Shown: positions 24,661 through 32,656, numbered from the stretch's first letter. The stretch: DNA of 38,882 bases from Clostridia bacterium (GCA_017648085.1 JAGCJI010000118.1:1-38882); one strand, 5' to 3'. The notes: generated from the sequence alone by a model not told the origin. Program-made: numbers and translations.

Positions 24661-24689
24661 TTGACTGCGGTTATATTTTGTGATAGAAT
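24661..24689 (+). promoter_or_regulatory. Predicted promoter of the beta-helix protein gene
   Basis: TTGACT, 17 bp, TAGAAT, immediately after the preceding terminator and about 28 nt before the start codon. Confidence 0.7.
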
Positions 24690-24716
24690 GATTTAAACGA
24701 AACGCGGAGGTGCGAG

Positions 24717-25814
24717 ATGACCTTTGGAATAAACGTTTTTGACTTTGGTGCGAAGGGCGACGGAATTAACGACGACACCGAGGCAATACAGGCGGCTATA
24801 AATTATGCCGCAGAGCGCGGCGGCGGAAAAATTCTTTTTCCGTACACAAAGGGCGGATACAGAATAGCATCCCCCGCGATAGAGGAATACGAGGGCAAGC
24901 CGCTTCGAGCGCAGCTTATGATACCCCCGGGAAGTCATAATATTATACTTGAGGGCGAAATGCCCCCGATAATGCTGAACGCATATATAGTTCGTCCGCT
25001 TGATTCGACAGCTAAGGGATATACGCCTACGAGATTTGCCGAGTTTTGCAAAACCCTGCCCGGCTCGCACAACACACGTATCTTTTCGGATTGGGATGCA
25101 CCGGAGGAAACCGACGGCACAAAGCGCCCCTACGCAATACTTGCCGCCCCCGAGGGCACAATCTGCAAAGGAAAATTCAGCACGACGCAATTTTCCATAG
25201 CAAATCTTGATTTCCGTGTGCCTATGCGGCAGGATAAAATGTACCCTACAGAAAGCGCGGTAAACCTGCAAAACGTGTCACGGGTACATATTTCGGACAG
25301 CCAATTCTGCCTTTCCGAAAGCGTTGGCGACACGGTGCTTGAAAAGGAATTACAAAAGAATCCCACCCACGCGGCGGGCCTTATCATTTCGGGCGACCAG
25401 AACGACAACAACGTGCTTCGTAACGTAGCCGTGCAGGGCTTCCGCTACGGATTCGTATCGGGCGAGCATGTAGTTTGCGACTATCTTTACGTGCATAACT
25501 GTGAGGAGGGCGTGACCTTCCACGACTGCTCCCACCTTTCAGTATTCAACCATATAGTTGCCCAGCACAACGCCGTTATCATTTCCACAACCGACATTGA
25601 CCTTTTCGGTATGCCGAAGGGCAGGTGTAACGTAGAGATAGGCAGCCTGAATTTTGAGTGCGGCACAGGACTGCTGCCCTCCGTCTGCGCCCTTGAATAC
25701 GGCGTGCGCGACAACGACGGCCGCCTGCACGGCTCGCTCACCTGGCATAAGCCGTGGGGCAAGCAGGAATTCCCCGCAAAATGCACTGACAAATTCAAAA
25801 TTGAAAAATTTTAA
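24717..25814 (+). CDS. Pectate-lyase-superfamily right-handed beta-helix protein, cytoplasmic
   Basis: The 365-residue product opens with NVFDFGAKGDGINDDTEAIQ, the standard entry of the pectate lyase superfamily/GH28-like parallel beta-helix fold, and continues with AAINYAAERGGGKILFP. The rest fits stacked beta-helix rungs (for example NILRNVAVQGFRYGF-like and DCSHLSVFNHIVAQHN). There is no signal peptide, so if it is an enzyme it acts on internalised oligosaccharides. The superfamily covers polygalacturonases, epimerases and lyases; the reaction cannot be told here. GGAGG lies 6 nt before the ATG. The membrane protein gene 20 nt downstream is probably co-transcribed. Confidence 0.8.
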   Translation: MTFGINVFDFGAKGDGINDDTEAIQAAINYAAERGGGKILFPYTKGGYRIASPAIEEYEGKPLRAQLMIPPGSHNIILEGEMPPIMLNAYIVRPLDSTAKGYTPTRFAEFCKTLPGSHNTRIFSDWDAPEETDGTKRPYAILAAPEGTICKGKFSTTQFSIANLDFRVPMRQDKMYPTESAVNLQNVSRVHISDSQFCLSESVGDTVLEKELQKNPTHAAGLIISGDQNDNNVLRNVAVQGFRYGFVSGEHVVCDYLYVHNCEEGVTFHDCSHLSVFNHIVAQHNAVIISTTDIDLFGMPKGRCNVEIGSLNFECGTGLLPSVCALEYGVRDNDGRLHGSLTWHKPWGKQEFPAKCTDKFKIEKF

Positions 25815-25834
25815 TATATTTTAAGGAGATCACC

Positions 25835-26341
25835 ATGGGTATCAAAAACAGACGCGCTCGCAGAAGACTCTCAAAGTATAACGATAGCCGCCTAACTCTT
25901 TTGATTGTAGCACTTTTATCTCTAATAAGCATCGTGATAATGGCTGCGGGGGTTGATATGTATTTTCTTTTCTCCGCCTACATTCCGATTTTAATTACGA
26001 GCTTAGGGATGTCGCTTTGCGGAAAATTTCCTCCCGAATTTTACGACCAGAATTTTGAGGGTGGATACGCTTCAATGGAATTTTTGGATGAGAAAGTGTT
26101 CTACGTTTTCGTCGCAATAGCAATAGCTATCGTGCTGGTATACGTTGCGCTCTACTTCCTTTCGGGCAAGGGCAGAGGCGGTTGGCTTATCGCGTCACTC
26201 GTACTGTTTATTATCGACACGGTAATAATGCTCACAAACGCGCCCGGTATTCGGGATATCGTTTTCCACGTGATAATAATCGTGTCTCTTTGCATCGGAC
26301 TCGCCGACCACTACCGTACAAAGTCCGCACGGGAAGAATAA
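25835..26341 (+). CDS. Multi-pass membrane protein of unknown function
   Basis: The 168-residue protein has a basic start (MGIKNRRARRRLSKYNDSR), then about five hydrophobic segments (about 20-40, 45-65, 88-108, 115-133, 139-158), and a charged tail. AAGGAG is well placed before the ATG, 20 nt after the beta-helix gene. No family was recognised, and the context gives no firm hint beyond co-transcription. Confidence 0.75.
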   Translation: MGIKNRRARRRLSKYNDSRLTLLIVALLSLISIVIMAAGVDMYFLFSAYIPILITSLGMSLCGKFPPEFYDQNFEGGYASMEFLDEKVFYVFVAIAIAIVLVYVALYFLSGKGRGGWLIASLVLFIIDTVIMLTNAPGIRDIVFHVIIIVSLCIGLADHYRTKSAREE

Positions 26342-26377
26342 AACGAGTATCAAACCTTAACCTAATTTAAAACACTA

Positions 26378-26460
26378 AAAAGGACAGAGAAGCTTTGAAG
26401 TGAACCCAAAAGTTAAACGCTTTAAGAGGTCGTATCACTTTAATTTTCTCTGTCCTTTTT
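26378..26460 (+). terminator. Long inverted repeat ending the beta-helix operon, with an IS-end-like loop
   Basis: AAAAAGGACAGAGAA (26378-26392) is the exact complement of TTCTCTGTCCTTTTT (26446-26460). A 53-nt insert between the arms replaces what would normally be a small loop. The T tail makes it a terminator on plus and, by symmetry, also on minus. Confidence 0.7.
26397..26440. repeat. Palindromic IS3-end-like sequence, copy 1
   Basis: AAGTGAACCCAAAAGTTAAA continues into CGCTTTAAGAGGTCGTATCACTT; outer AAGTGA/TCACTT and inner ACC..AAAG/CTTT..GGT pair up. The core ACCCAAAAGTTA(A/G)ACGCTTT matches 38691-38713, and such ACCCCAAAAGTTAGAC strings are typical of IS3-family ends. No transposase is present. 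Confidence 0.5.
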
Positions 26461-26490
26461 GCCGCGCGAAGCACACGTTGCGCTCGCGAG

Positions 26491-26554
26491 GATGTATCGA
26501 AGAGGGGCATACCGAACAAGAGGAGAATACCTGCGCATTCTGCCCCAATACATC
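26491..26554. other. Stem-loop next to the bile salt hydrolase stop
   Basis: GATGTAT (26491-26497) and GGGGCA (26504-26509) pair with TGCCCC (26541-26546) and ATACATC (26548-26554), with a 6-nt bulge. It begins one base past the TAG of the bile salt hydrolase gene. There is no T tail, so it may protect the 3' end of the mRNA rather than end transcription. Confidence 0.4.
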
Positions 26555-26555
26555 G

Positions 26556-27530
26556 CTAGATCGGCAGCTCTTTAAACAGTATATCCTCGTGTTCCTCTAT
26601 CGAAACGCTTGAAAGGAATTCCCCCTCAAGCTTATCAAGTCTCACCCCGCGTATTCTACGGCAGCCGTAGGTAGTGAAATAGTATATTTTGTCAGCCGTG
26701 TCGGCGACAGAGGTGTAAACCGTTCTTACCCCGCGCCCATCTGGCAAGGTTATCGCGCCGTCGGGCACGGCAAGGGAGTCCATAATATGAAACATTCGTC
26801 CCACATCGCAACCCGAAGCGGTGGGGCGTGTGTGATTTTTGAGAAAAACCGCACGCACAAACCGCGAGGTCGAAGAATAGTCACCCGGCAGTCCGTAAGC
26901 TCCCAGCCCACGCGAGTAATTTTCCGGATCCACTTCTTTTGATATGCGATTTTCGGGCGCACGAGAGTCGAGCCCCATATATCCCGAAAGATTTAACACC
27001 TGATACGGAAGCTCCGGGCTGTTTGTAAGAACTCCGTACGGATTTTCGTGAATATGCACTCCATCCGCCATAGCTTCAACAACCACCGCCCCCGTGCCGT
27101 CGGAAATCATATAATGCAGGGGTGTCGGCGGCAGACTCGCTGAGACCGCATCGGCGGTAACGTTAAGCTCCGACAGTGCCTCTCGCGCCTCTGAAAGACT
27201 CTCGCAGCTCATCAAAACGTAAGGTATCAACTCAAAGGAGGCGAGGTTCAACTTGCCCTCGCGCCTCTCCTGATATACCGCCCTAGCAGGAAAATTAAGT
27301 GCCGCGGCACACAGACCGTACTCGTTCATTCCGTCGTAATAAAGCGGCACGCCCCCGTGTATAACTCCCGCGCCAATCATCGCATAATGCGGATATTTTA
27401 TCTCGGTATGCGCAAAATAAAAGCGGAATGCCCGCGGCAGAGTTATCACACTCTCCCCGTAAGAGCATTCCAGATCAAGACTTCTGCCAAACAGATGGCG
27501 TCCCCCGTTATCACTTATTGCCGTGCACAT
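26556..27530 (-). CDS. Choloylglycine hydrolase family enzyme, probable bile salt hydrolase
   Basis: Ntn-hydrolases of this family cleave the amide of glycine- or taurine-conjugated bile salts (or penicillin V). The 324-residue product starts at ATG 27530, with GAGGGA upstream, so that after removal of Met the nucleophile C2 is N-terminal (MCTAIS). Other active-site residues are in place: R16 and D19 (FGRSLDLE), N69 (MNEYGL), N170 (GVLTNSPELPYQ) and R223 (YSSTSRFVRAVF). No signal peptide, so it is cytoplasmic. It starts 51 nt after a Crp/Fnr regulator gene and is probably in the same transcript. Bile salt hydrolase is preferred over penicillin acylase because of the gut context, but substrate cannot be read from sequence. 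Confidence 0.88.
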   Translation of the reverse strand: MCTAISDNGGRHLFGRSLDLECSYGESVITLPRAFRFYFAHTEIKYPHYAMIGAGVIHGGVPLYYDGMNEYGLCAAALNFPARAVYQERREGKLNLASFELIPYVLMSCESLSEAREALSELNVTADAVSASLPPTPLHYMISDGTGAVVVEAMADGVHIHENPYGVLTNSPELPYQVLNLSGYMGLDSRAPENRISKEVDPENYSRGLGAYGLPGDYSSTSRFVRAVFLKNHTRPTASGCDVGRMFHIMDSLAVPDGAITLPDGRGVRTVYTSVADTADKIYYFTTYGCRRIRGVRLDKLEGEFLSSVSIEEHEDILFKELPI

Positions 27531-27581
27531 AATTCCCTCGCTTTTTTCGTTATCTTCTGCACCTTTCGGGAAAATATGCAC

Positions 27582-28244
27582 CTATTTTAAAATTTTAAAT
27601 TTGTTCTTCTTATTCTCTATAATGCGCTCTGACTTAAGCTTTGATATCTCGCTTGAAAGTCCGCTTCTCTCAACCTCAAGATAATCCGCAAGCTCCTGTC
27701 GGTCAAATGGGATCTCAAATGTCGCGCTCCTTGCCTTTTTAGCATAGGAATAAAGAAAGGACATAAGCTTATCCCTGGTCGTGCGTTTTGCGGTAACCTC
27801 AATCTTTTCGTGGGATGCAATGTTTTTCAGTGCCATTTCCTTCATAAGATTATATATAAGCTGACGGTGAAATCCGCAATTATTTTCGCAGGTGTGTAGT
27901 ATATGCGAGCAGTCAACGATCATAACGGTAGTGGGCTCGGTCGCCACGATGCTGACCGGCAGCTCGTCCACCTCGGCACAGGCAAAGGTCTCGCCGAATA
28001 TTTCTCCGCCGCCCGCCGCAGAAAGTATACTTCTGTTGCCGCAGTAATCGATCATCTCACTCTGTGCCCTGCCCGAAAGAATAATTCCGATATCCACCGC
28101 AGGATCGCCCTCGGCAAATATAGTGTCACGCTTGTCGTAATTATCAATATGCGCACCCATGCAGTGAAGCATGCGGAGCAGATTTTCGTCCTCAATTCCG
28201 TAAAATAGGGGACAGCTTTTCAAAGATTGAAGATATTTTTCCAT
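27582..28244 (-). CDS. Crp/Fnr-family transcription regulator
   Basis: The 220-residue protein has the cyclic-nucleotide-binding-type beta barrel (about 15-130, with GEIFGETFACAEVDELPVSI), a long dimer helix, and a C-terminal winged HTH (FDRQELADYLEVERSGLSSE, about 180-200). Cysteines occur at C12, C48-type positions and in a CENNCGFH stretch, but the classic Fnr N-terminal Fe-S cysteine spacing is not obvious. The gene is divergent from the oxygen-defence operon and upstream of the bile salt hydrolase gene. A perfect palindrome in its own leader (28267-28282) is a likely binding site. Its signal (redox, NO, heme or other) is unknown. Confidence 0.88.
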   Translation of the reverse strand: MEKYLQSLKSCPLFYGIEDENLLRMLHCMGAHIDNYDKRDTIFAEGDPAVDIGIILSGRAQSEMIDYCGNRSILSAAGGGEIFGETFACAEVDELPVSIVATEPTTVMIVDCSHILHTCENNCGFHRQLIYNLMKEMALKNIASHEKIEVTAKRTTRDKLMSFLYSYAKKARSATFEIPFDRQELADYLEVERSGLSSEISKLKSERIIENKKNKFKILK

Positions 28245-28266
28245 TTTTCCTCAAATTTTTTTATTT

Positions 28267-28282
28267 TGTTGAATTTTCAACA
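28267..28282. promoter_or_regulatory. Palindromic operator candidate for the Crp/Fnr regulator
   Basis: TGTTGAA-TT-TTCAACA is a perfect 7+7 inverted repeat with a 2-bp centre, the size and style of a Crp/Fnr site. It lies about 8-23 bp downstream of the predicted start of the regulator transcript, where bound protein would block transcription. Confidence 0.6.
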
Positions 28283-28296
28283 TATTTTACAAAACT

Positions 28297-28325
28297 ATTA
28301 TAGTAAAATAAAGACGTAAAATCAA
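28297..28325 (-). promoter_or_regulatory. Predicted promoter of the Crp/Fnr gene
   Basis: On the minus strand TTGATT (28325-28320), 17 bp, TATAAT (28302-28297). Confidence 0.7.
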
Positions 28326-28344
28326 GTGATTTAAATAATATTTC

Positions 28345-28375
28345 TTGATTATTTTTCCAAAAAACGCGATATAAT
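28345..28375 (+). promoter_or_regulatory. Predicted promoter of the fprA-dfx-rubredoxin operon
   Basis: TTGATT (28345-28350) and TATAAT (28370-28375) are 19 bp apart, longer than ideal, so an activator may help. AATCAAG (28320-28326) and CTTGATT (28344-28350) form an inverted repeat linking the two divergent -35 regions. Confidence 0.55.
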
Positions 28376-28395
28376 TATTAAAAAAGGATATTGGA

Positions 28396-29550
28396 ATGAC
28401 GGTATCAAACAGCGTAAGATATATAGGCGTCAGCGAGGGTAGCGGTCGTCTTTTTGAAAATCAGTACGAGATCCCGAAGGGTATGTCCTATAACTCATAC
28501 GTAATTCTCGACGAAAAAATAGCCGTTATGGATTCGGTAGACGCCGAATTCGGCGGCGAATGGCTTGAAAATATAGAGCGTGTGCTGGGCACTCGCTCCC
28601 CCGACTATCTGGTGGTTTTGCATATGGAGCCGGACCACTCGGCAAACGTCCTGGCATTCGCGAAGAAATACCCCGAGGCAAAAATCGTTTCCTCACAAAA
28701 GTCATTTGCTATGATGACGGGATTTTTCGCAGATGACTTTGCCGATAGGAGAATCGTGGTCGGCGACGGAGCTACCCTGCCACTCGGCGGCCGTACTCTC
28801 ACCTTCGTTGCCGCACCGATGGTGCATTGGCCGGAGGTCATGGTCGCTTATGATGACGGCGACAAAATACTTTTCTCCGCAGATGCCTTTGGCAAATTCG
28901 GCAAAGCCGATACCGACGGGCAGTGGGAGGACGAGGCGAGAAGATATTACTTCGGTATTGTGGGCAAATACGGCAAGCAGGTAGAATCACTTCTTTCAAA
29001 GCTTGCGGGGCTTGACGTCGGCATAATATGCCCCCTGCACGGACCGGTGCTGACAGAAAACCTTGATTACTATATTTCCCTCTACAAAAAATGGGCGGCT
29101 TACGAGCCCGAGCGGCGCGGCGTGCTTATAGCATACGCGTCGGTTTACGGCAACACGGCTCGCGCGGCAAGCACACTTCGTGATTATATTGCCGAGTCGG
29201 GAGAGGAGGTCAAGCTCTTTGACCTTTCGGCTCGTGACAGCTCTGCGGCTCTTGCGGACGCCTTTAAATACTCGCACCTGGTTTTAGCATCCGCGACCTA
29301 CAACGCAGGACTTTTCCCACCGATGAGAAACTTTATCCTGGACCTTCTTGAGCGCAACTACAAAAATCGCACGGTAGCCCTGATAGAAAACGGAAGCTGG
29401 GCACCCTCGGCAAACGGCAAAATGCAAAAAATGCTTGAAGAGGCAAGCGGTGTTAGCATCCACCCCATACGCGTAACCGTAAGGTCCGCACTGAATAGCG
29501 AGAGCCTTGGCGCACTCAAAACACTTTCTAAAGAGCTTTTTAAAAATTAA
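28396..29550 (+). CDS. fprA: Flavodiiron protein (A-type flavoprotein, O2/NO reductase)
   Basis: Flavodiiron proteins reduce O2 to water or NO to N2O in anaerobes, receiving electrons through rubredoxin. The 384-residue product has the metallo-beta-lactamase-like domain with the di-iron ligands H76-x-E78-x-D80-H81 (HMEPDH), H144 (VHWPE), D163 (SADAFG) and H215 (PLHGPV). The C-terminal flavodoxin domain (from about 243) shows the FMN loop YASVYGNTARAAS. Length is normal for the simple two-domain class. It is the first gene of an operon with desulfoferrodoxin (19 nt gap) and rubredoxin. The neighbouring divergent Crp/Fnr gene is the likely regulator. Confidence 0.93.
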   Translation: MTVSNSVRYIGVSEGSGRLFENQYEIPKGMSYNSYVILDEKIAVMDSVDAEFGGEWLENIERVLGTRSPDYLVVLHMEPDHSANVLAFAKKYPEAKIVSSQKSFAMMTGFFADDFADRRIVVGDGATLPLGGRTLTFVAAPMVHWPEVMVAYDDGDKILFSADAFGKFGKADTDGQWEDEARRYYFGIVGKYGKQVESLLSKLAGLDVGIICPLHGPVLTENLDYYISLYKKWAAYEPERRGVLIAYASVYGNTARAASTLRDYIAESGEEVKLFDLSARDSSAALADAFKYSHLVLASATYNAGLFPPMRNFILDLLERNYKNRTVALIENGSWAPSANGKMQKMLEEASGVSIHPIRVTVRSALNSESLGALKTLSKELFKN

Positions 29551-29569
29551 TTTATATAGGAGAACAACT

Positions 29570-29950
29570 ATGAAAAACACTAAATTTTATATCTGCCCCC
29601 ATTGTAAAAACGTTATCACCAAGCTTTCCGACTCGGGCGTCGGCGTCGTGTGCTGCGGCGAGAAAATGAAGGAGCTTGTTCCCGGCGAGGTTGAAGCAAG
29701 CGTAGAAAAGCACCTTCCCGTAGTGAATTACGAGAATGGCGTCGTATCGGTATGCGTCGGCTCTGTAAATCACCCGATGACAAGCGAGCATTATATCCCC
29801 TGGGTGTACGTAGAGTTTGAAAACGGCGGATTCTCAAAGCACCTCACCCCCGACTCCGAGCCCACCGTAAGCTTTAACGTAGGCGACGATAAGCCCACAG
29901 CCGTGTATGCATATTGCAACCTTCACGGCCTTTGGAAAACAAATATTTAA
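29570..29950 (+). CDS. dfx: Desulfoferrodoxin (superoxide reductase, two-iron type)
   Basis: This enzyme reduces superoxide to hydrogen peroxide without making O2, taking electrons from rubredoxin. The start at 29570 follows AGGAG and gives 126 residues, the normal size. The N-terminal desulforedoxin domain binds a FeS4 iron through C9, C12, C28 and C29. The C-terminal domain binds the catalytic iron through H49, H68, H74, C116 and H119, with E47-K48 beside it (EKH motif). All ligands are present. An earlier in-frame start at 29507 overlaps fprA and has no family match. Operon partner of fprA and rubredoxin. Confidence 0.95.
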   Translation: MKNTKFYICPHCKNVITKLSDSGVGVVCCGEKMKELVPGEVEASVEKHLPVVNYENGVVSVCVGSVNHPMTSEHYIPWVYVEFENGGFSKHLTPDSEPTVSFNVGDDKPTAVYAYCNLHGLWKTNI

Positions 29951-29960
29951 GGAGAAAATT

Positions 29961-30116
29961 ATGAAATACGTATGTGATGCATGCGGCTGGATATACGACG
30001 AGGAGGTCGGCGACGCCGAGCTCGGTATACAGCCCGGAACTAAATTTGAGGACCTGCCCGACGACTTTGAATGCCCCCTTTGCGGAGTCGGCAAGGATAT
30101 GTTTTCCGAGGAATAA
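29961..30116 (+). CDS. rub: Rubredoxin
   Basis: The 51-residue protein has the two rubredoxin knuckles, C5-x2-C8 ([11 protein letters not shown]) and C38-x2-C41 (ECPLCGVGK), that hold one iron. It carries single electrons to flavodiiron protein and superoxide reductase. The start at 29961 has AAGGAG 6 nt upstream and lies 10 nt past the desulfoferrodoxin stop. It ends the operon before a bidirectional terminator. Confidence 0.95.
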   Translation: MKYVCDACGWIYDEEVGDAELGIQPGTKFEDLPDDFECPLCGVGKDMFSEE

Positions 30117-30133
30117 AAAAACGGAATTTCACA

Positions 30134-30158
30134 TTTAGGCACAACCGAATAAAAAATA
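30134..30158 (+). repeat. 25-nt repeat copy 2, directly before a terminator stem
   Basis: Matches 18841-18865 at 23 of 25 positions, including all of AACCGAATAAAAAATA, and overlaps the start of the terminator stem. Confidence 0.6.
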
Positions 30159-30207
30159 TGAGCTTTGGCGTTATACCCTCGCGGGTGCCAAGCTCATATT
30201 TGTTTAT
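30155..30207. terminator. Bidirectional terminator between rubredoxin and the convergent MFS gene
   Basis: AATATGAGCTT (30155-30165) pairs with AAGCTCATATT (30190-30200), extended by GGC/GCC. TGTTTATT follows on plus and TTTTTTATTCGG on minus. Confidence 0.85.
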
Positions 30208-31545
30208 TTAACTCTCGCAGTTTTTCTTTGCGGCAATTGATTTTTTAAGCAGGGGCACTACGAGTAGCAGCACCAAGGTTAAAAGCCCTGCCGCAAGGAA
30301 GATTTCGGGTGCGGGGATATACGAGGTTGTCATACTGTCCGCAGAATCCATATCCGGCAGAGGGATATTACGCGCGCTGTTGATTAAGTTGCCTATCATA
30401 GGACCGAGCAACATCGGGATAAGAACACTGAACACCATTCGCACACCTTGAAGCTTGCCAACCTCACCGTCCGGTGTGTAATCGCGCACAAGCGAGCCGG
30501 TCAAGGCGGAAATAAATATGTTTCCGCAAATCATAACGAAGCCCGCGATTCCGAAGGCGACGAGCGTGCCCATCTTGCCAAGTCCGCGTGAAAAATACAT
30601 AGCGATAAGTCCTGCGCCGAATATCGCCACGGCAATATAAAGCATACCCGTTTTTTCGCGCCTGTCTGAAAGACGGGTGAGATAGAGATTCACCCCGGCA
30701 CCAAGGAGAATCGCAAGCGCAAACACCACGCTATACTCCGGCACGCTAAATCCGAGATAGTAGTTCATATAAATTATAAGATAAGGCATGAAAATTTGAC
30801 ACGCTATGCCATATACCAATACTATCAAAAGGGATATATAGAGGGGAGAGTTAGCACGTATAACGGCAGGACGGAAGCCGTAAAAAATATTTTTCATACT
30901 TCCGCTTCTCTGAAGCGCGGGGCTATCCTTTATTATAAGAAGACCTGCACCGCCGCACAGCGAAATCACGATACCCATAATCAAAAATACCGTTCTGTAT
31001 CCAACCGCCTCGACGAGTATACCAAAGCCGCCCGCTACTATAAGCATAGCGACGAGGGGGAGTATAGCAAGCACACCCTCCACCGTACCGCGAAACGCCG
31101 ACTTCGTATTGTCGGTTACCCACGCATTAAAGCTGGCGTCGTTTGCAGTAGAGCCGAACGCAGTCATAACACAGTCGCCGATTATAACTATCGCAAGGGT
31201 GATTTCAATGGCGCGCTCCGTGCCGACGCCGAAAATGCTCGCTGTAAGCTCCGGCGAAATAAAGCCGAAAGGCGCAACTGTAATACCCCATATAAGATAA
31301 CCGATAGAGATAAAGCGTCGCCTGTTGCCAATCTTATCCGATAAAGTACCCGCAACCAGCGTAACCACCGTCGCCGTGACACCTGACAGCTGTACCATAA
31401 GGGTTATGGCGGAAAGGTTCTTTTCAATGGTATTAAAAACGAAGGTGTTAAAATACATATTCTCCACCGCCCAGGCGATCTGCCCTATAAGACCGAAAAG
31501 AATAAGTATAAACCAATTCGATTTTCCGAATTTTTCTCTGTTCAT
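30208..31545 (-). CDS. MFS transporter, substrate unknown
   Basis: The 445-residue protein has about 12 membrane helices and the MFS loop motif GTLSDKIGNRRRFISIGY after helix 2. The N-terminal AWAVENMYFNTFVFN segment is common in uncharacterised clostridial MFS proteins related to sugar and GPH-like carriers. The substrate cannot be inferred. AAAGGA lies about 10 nt before the ATG. It is divergent from an SGNH hydrolase gene; the 127-bp region between them carries TTGTACA in both promoters. Confidence 0.82.
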   Translation of the reverse strand: MNREKFGKSNWFILILFGLIGQIAWAVENMYFNTFVFNTIEKNLSAITLMVQLSGVTATVVTLVAGTLSDKIGNRRRFISIGYLIWGITVAPFGFISPELTASIFGVGTERAIEITLAIVIIGDCVMTAFGSTANDASFNAWVTDNTKSAFRGTVEGVLAILPLVAMLIVAGGFGILVEAVGYRTVFLIMGIVISLCGGAGLLIIKDSPALQRSGSMKNIFYGFRPAVIRANSPLYISLLIVLVYGIACQIFMPYLIIYMNYYLGFSVPEYSVVFALAILLGAGVNLYLTRLSDRREKTGMLYIAVAIFGAGLIAMYFSRGLGKMGTLVAFGIAGFVMICGNIFISALTGSLVRDYTPDGEVGKLQGVRMVFSVLIPMLLGPMIGNLINSARNIPLPDMDSADSMTTSYIPAPEIFLAAGLLTLVLLLVVPLLKKSIAAKKNCES

Positions 31546-31574
31546 AGCTAAGTTTCCTTTTGTTTGATAAGTCT

Positions 31575-31603
31575 ATTTTAACACAATTATTTAAATTTGT
31601 ACA
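31575..31603 (-). promoter_or_regulatory. Predicted promoter of the MFS gene
   Basis: TAAAAT (31580-31575, minus) with TGT extension; the -35 at 17 bp is TGTACA, weak. Overlaps a TTGTACA string (31597-31603). Confidence 0.5.
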
Positions 31604-31622
31604 GTATTATTTTTGCTAACCC

Positions 31623-31651
31623 TTTACTTTTTATCCAATTTATTGTACAAT
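31623..31651 (+). promoter_or_regulatory. Predicted promoter of the SGNH hydrolase gene
   Basis: TTTACT, 17 bp, TACAAT. The -10 lies within TTGTACAAT, the same TTGTACA string as in the divergent promoter. Confidence 0.6.
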
Positions 31652-31672
31652 ATATAAAAGTGGAGGTGTCTT

Positions 31673-32344
31673 ATGGACAAGCTTTTGGGAAAATACATCT
31701 CGGTAAACGGCGATAGCATCTGCAACGGTGCGGGGTGCGGCGGCGGATACGTAAAAATCATCGCCGAAAGATGCGGAATGAAATATCAGAACGTTGCGGT
31801 CAACGGTGCGTCCATCGTAGCGGAGAGCTACCGCAAAAGCGGAGAGGCACGTCATTGGATATCTCGCACGGTAGATAAAATGGACGCAGACGCAGATTAT
31901 GCGATAGTAGAGGGCGGCGTAAACGACGCCTCGATCAGCGAGATCAAGCTCGGCAAAATGACCGATGGCTATAACGAGCCACTTGACGATACGACCTTTA
32001 TCGGCGCATTCGAGTCTATGCTGAAGCAGCTTGTAAAAAAATATCACGGCAAGAAGATCGGATATATCGCCGTGCATCAGATGACCAACCGCTTCAGCGC
32101 GCTATACAAGGGAGAGGATAACTTCTACCTTGCGGCAAAGCAATGCTGTGAGAAGTGGGGCGTTCCCTTCTGCGACCTCAACGTCAGCTGTCCGCCCTTC
32201 GCATTCTTCAAGGAGGACGGCGACCCCGAGCTTTACGCAATGCGAAAGACATATACCATGAACGGTGACGGCTGGCATCCGAACGAGGCGGGATATCTTA
32301 AATACTACTGCGACAAAATCGAGTCGTGGTTACGAACGCTTTGA
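31673..32344 (+). CDS. SGNH/GDSL-family hydrolase
   Basis: SGNH enzymes are serine esterases, often deacetylating sugars or cleaving lipids. The 223-residue product shows block I SVNGDSICNG (Ser15), block III GGVND (N84) and block V DGWHPNEAGY (D199, H202), a full catalytic set. There is no signal peptide, so it is cytoplasmic. GGAGG is 6 nt before the ATG. The substrate is unknown. The small membrane protein gene 67 nt downstream shares its terminator and has no promoter of its own that I can see. Confidence 0.88.
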   Translation: MDKLLGKYISVNGDSICNGAGCGGGYVKIIAERCGMKYQNVAVNGASIVAESYRKSGEARHWISRTVDKMDADADYAIVEGGVNDASISEIKLGKMTDGYNEPLDDTTFIGAFESMLKQLVKKYHGKKIGYIAVHQMTNRFSALYKGEDNFYLAAKQCCEKWGVPFCDLNVSCPPFAFFKEDGDPELYAMRKTYTMNGDGWHPNEAGYLKYYCDKIESWLRTL

Positions 32345-32411
32345 TTTACATCATATTTGACAAATAAAAATCATAATATGAAAAAGCTATTAACTAAAAG
32401 GAGAAAATTAT

Positions 32412-32654
32412 ATGGATCTTGTCAGAAGCCTTTGGCCAACACCCTTCAAAATCAGAAAGGGTGACGTAGTATCGCTCGTGATACAGCTCATCATTTTCCT
32501 TGTGGTATGCGCGGTGGTCGGTTTTCTTATCGGAATACTTTCAGCATTCCCCATTATAGGAATTATTTTCTGGATAATCGGCGGACTTCTTGAAATATAC
32601 AGCGTAGTGGGCGTAGTCCTTTGCGTCCTCGTCTTCCTCGGTATGACGAAGTAA
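32412..32654 (+). CDS. Small two-helix membrane protein, unknown function
   Basis: The 80-residue protein begins MDLVRSLWPTPFKIRKGDVV, then two hydrophobic segments (about 20-43 and 46-75) rich in Val, Ile and Gly. AAAAGGAG is well placed. Family not recognised. It follows the SGNH hydrolase gene and ends at a strong terminator. Confidence 0.7.
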   Translation: MDLVRSLWPTPFKIRKGDVVSLVIQLIIFLVVCAVVGFLIGILSAFPIIGIIFWIIGGLLEIYSVVGVVLCVLVFLGMTK

Positions 32655-32656
32655 AT

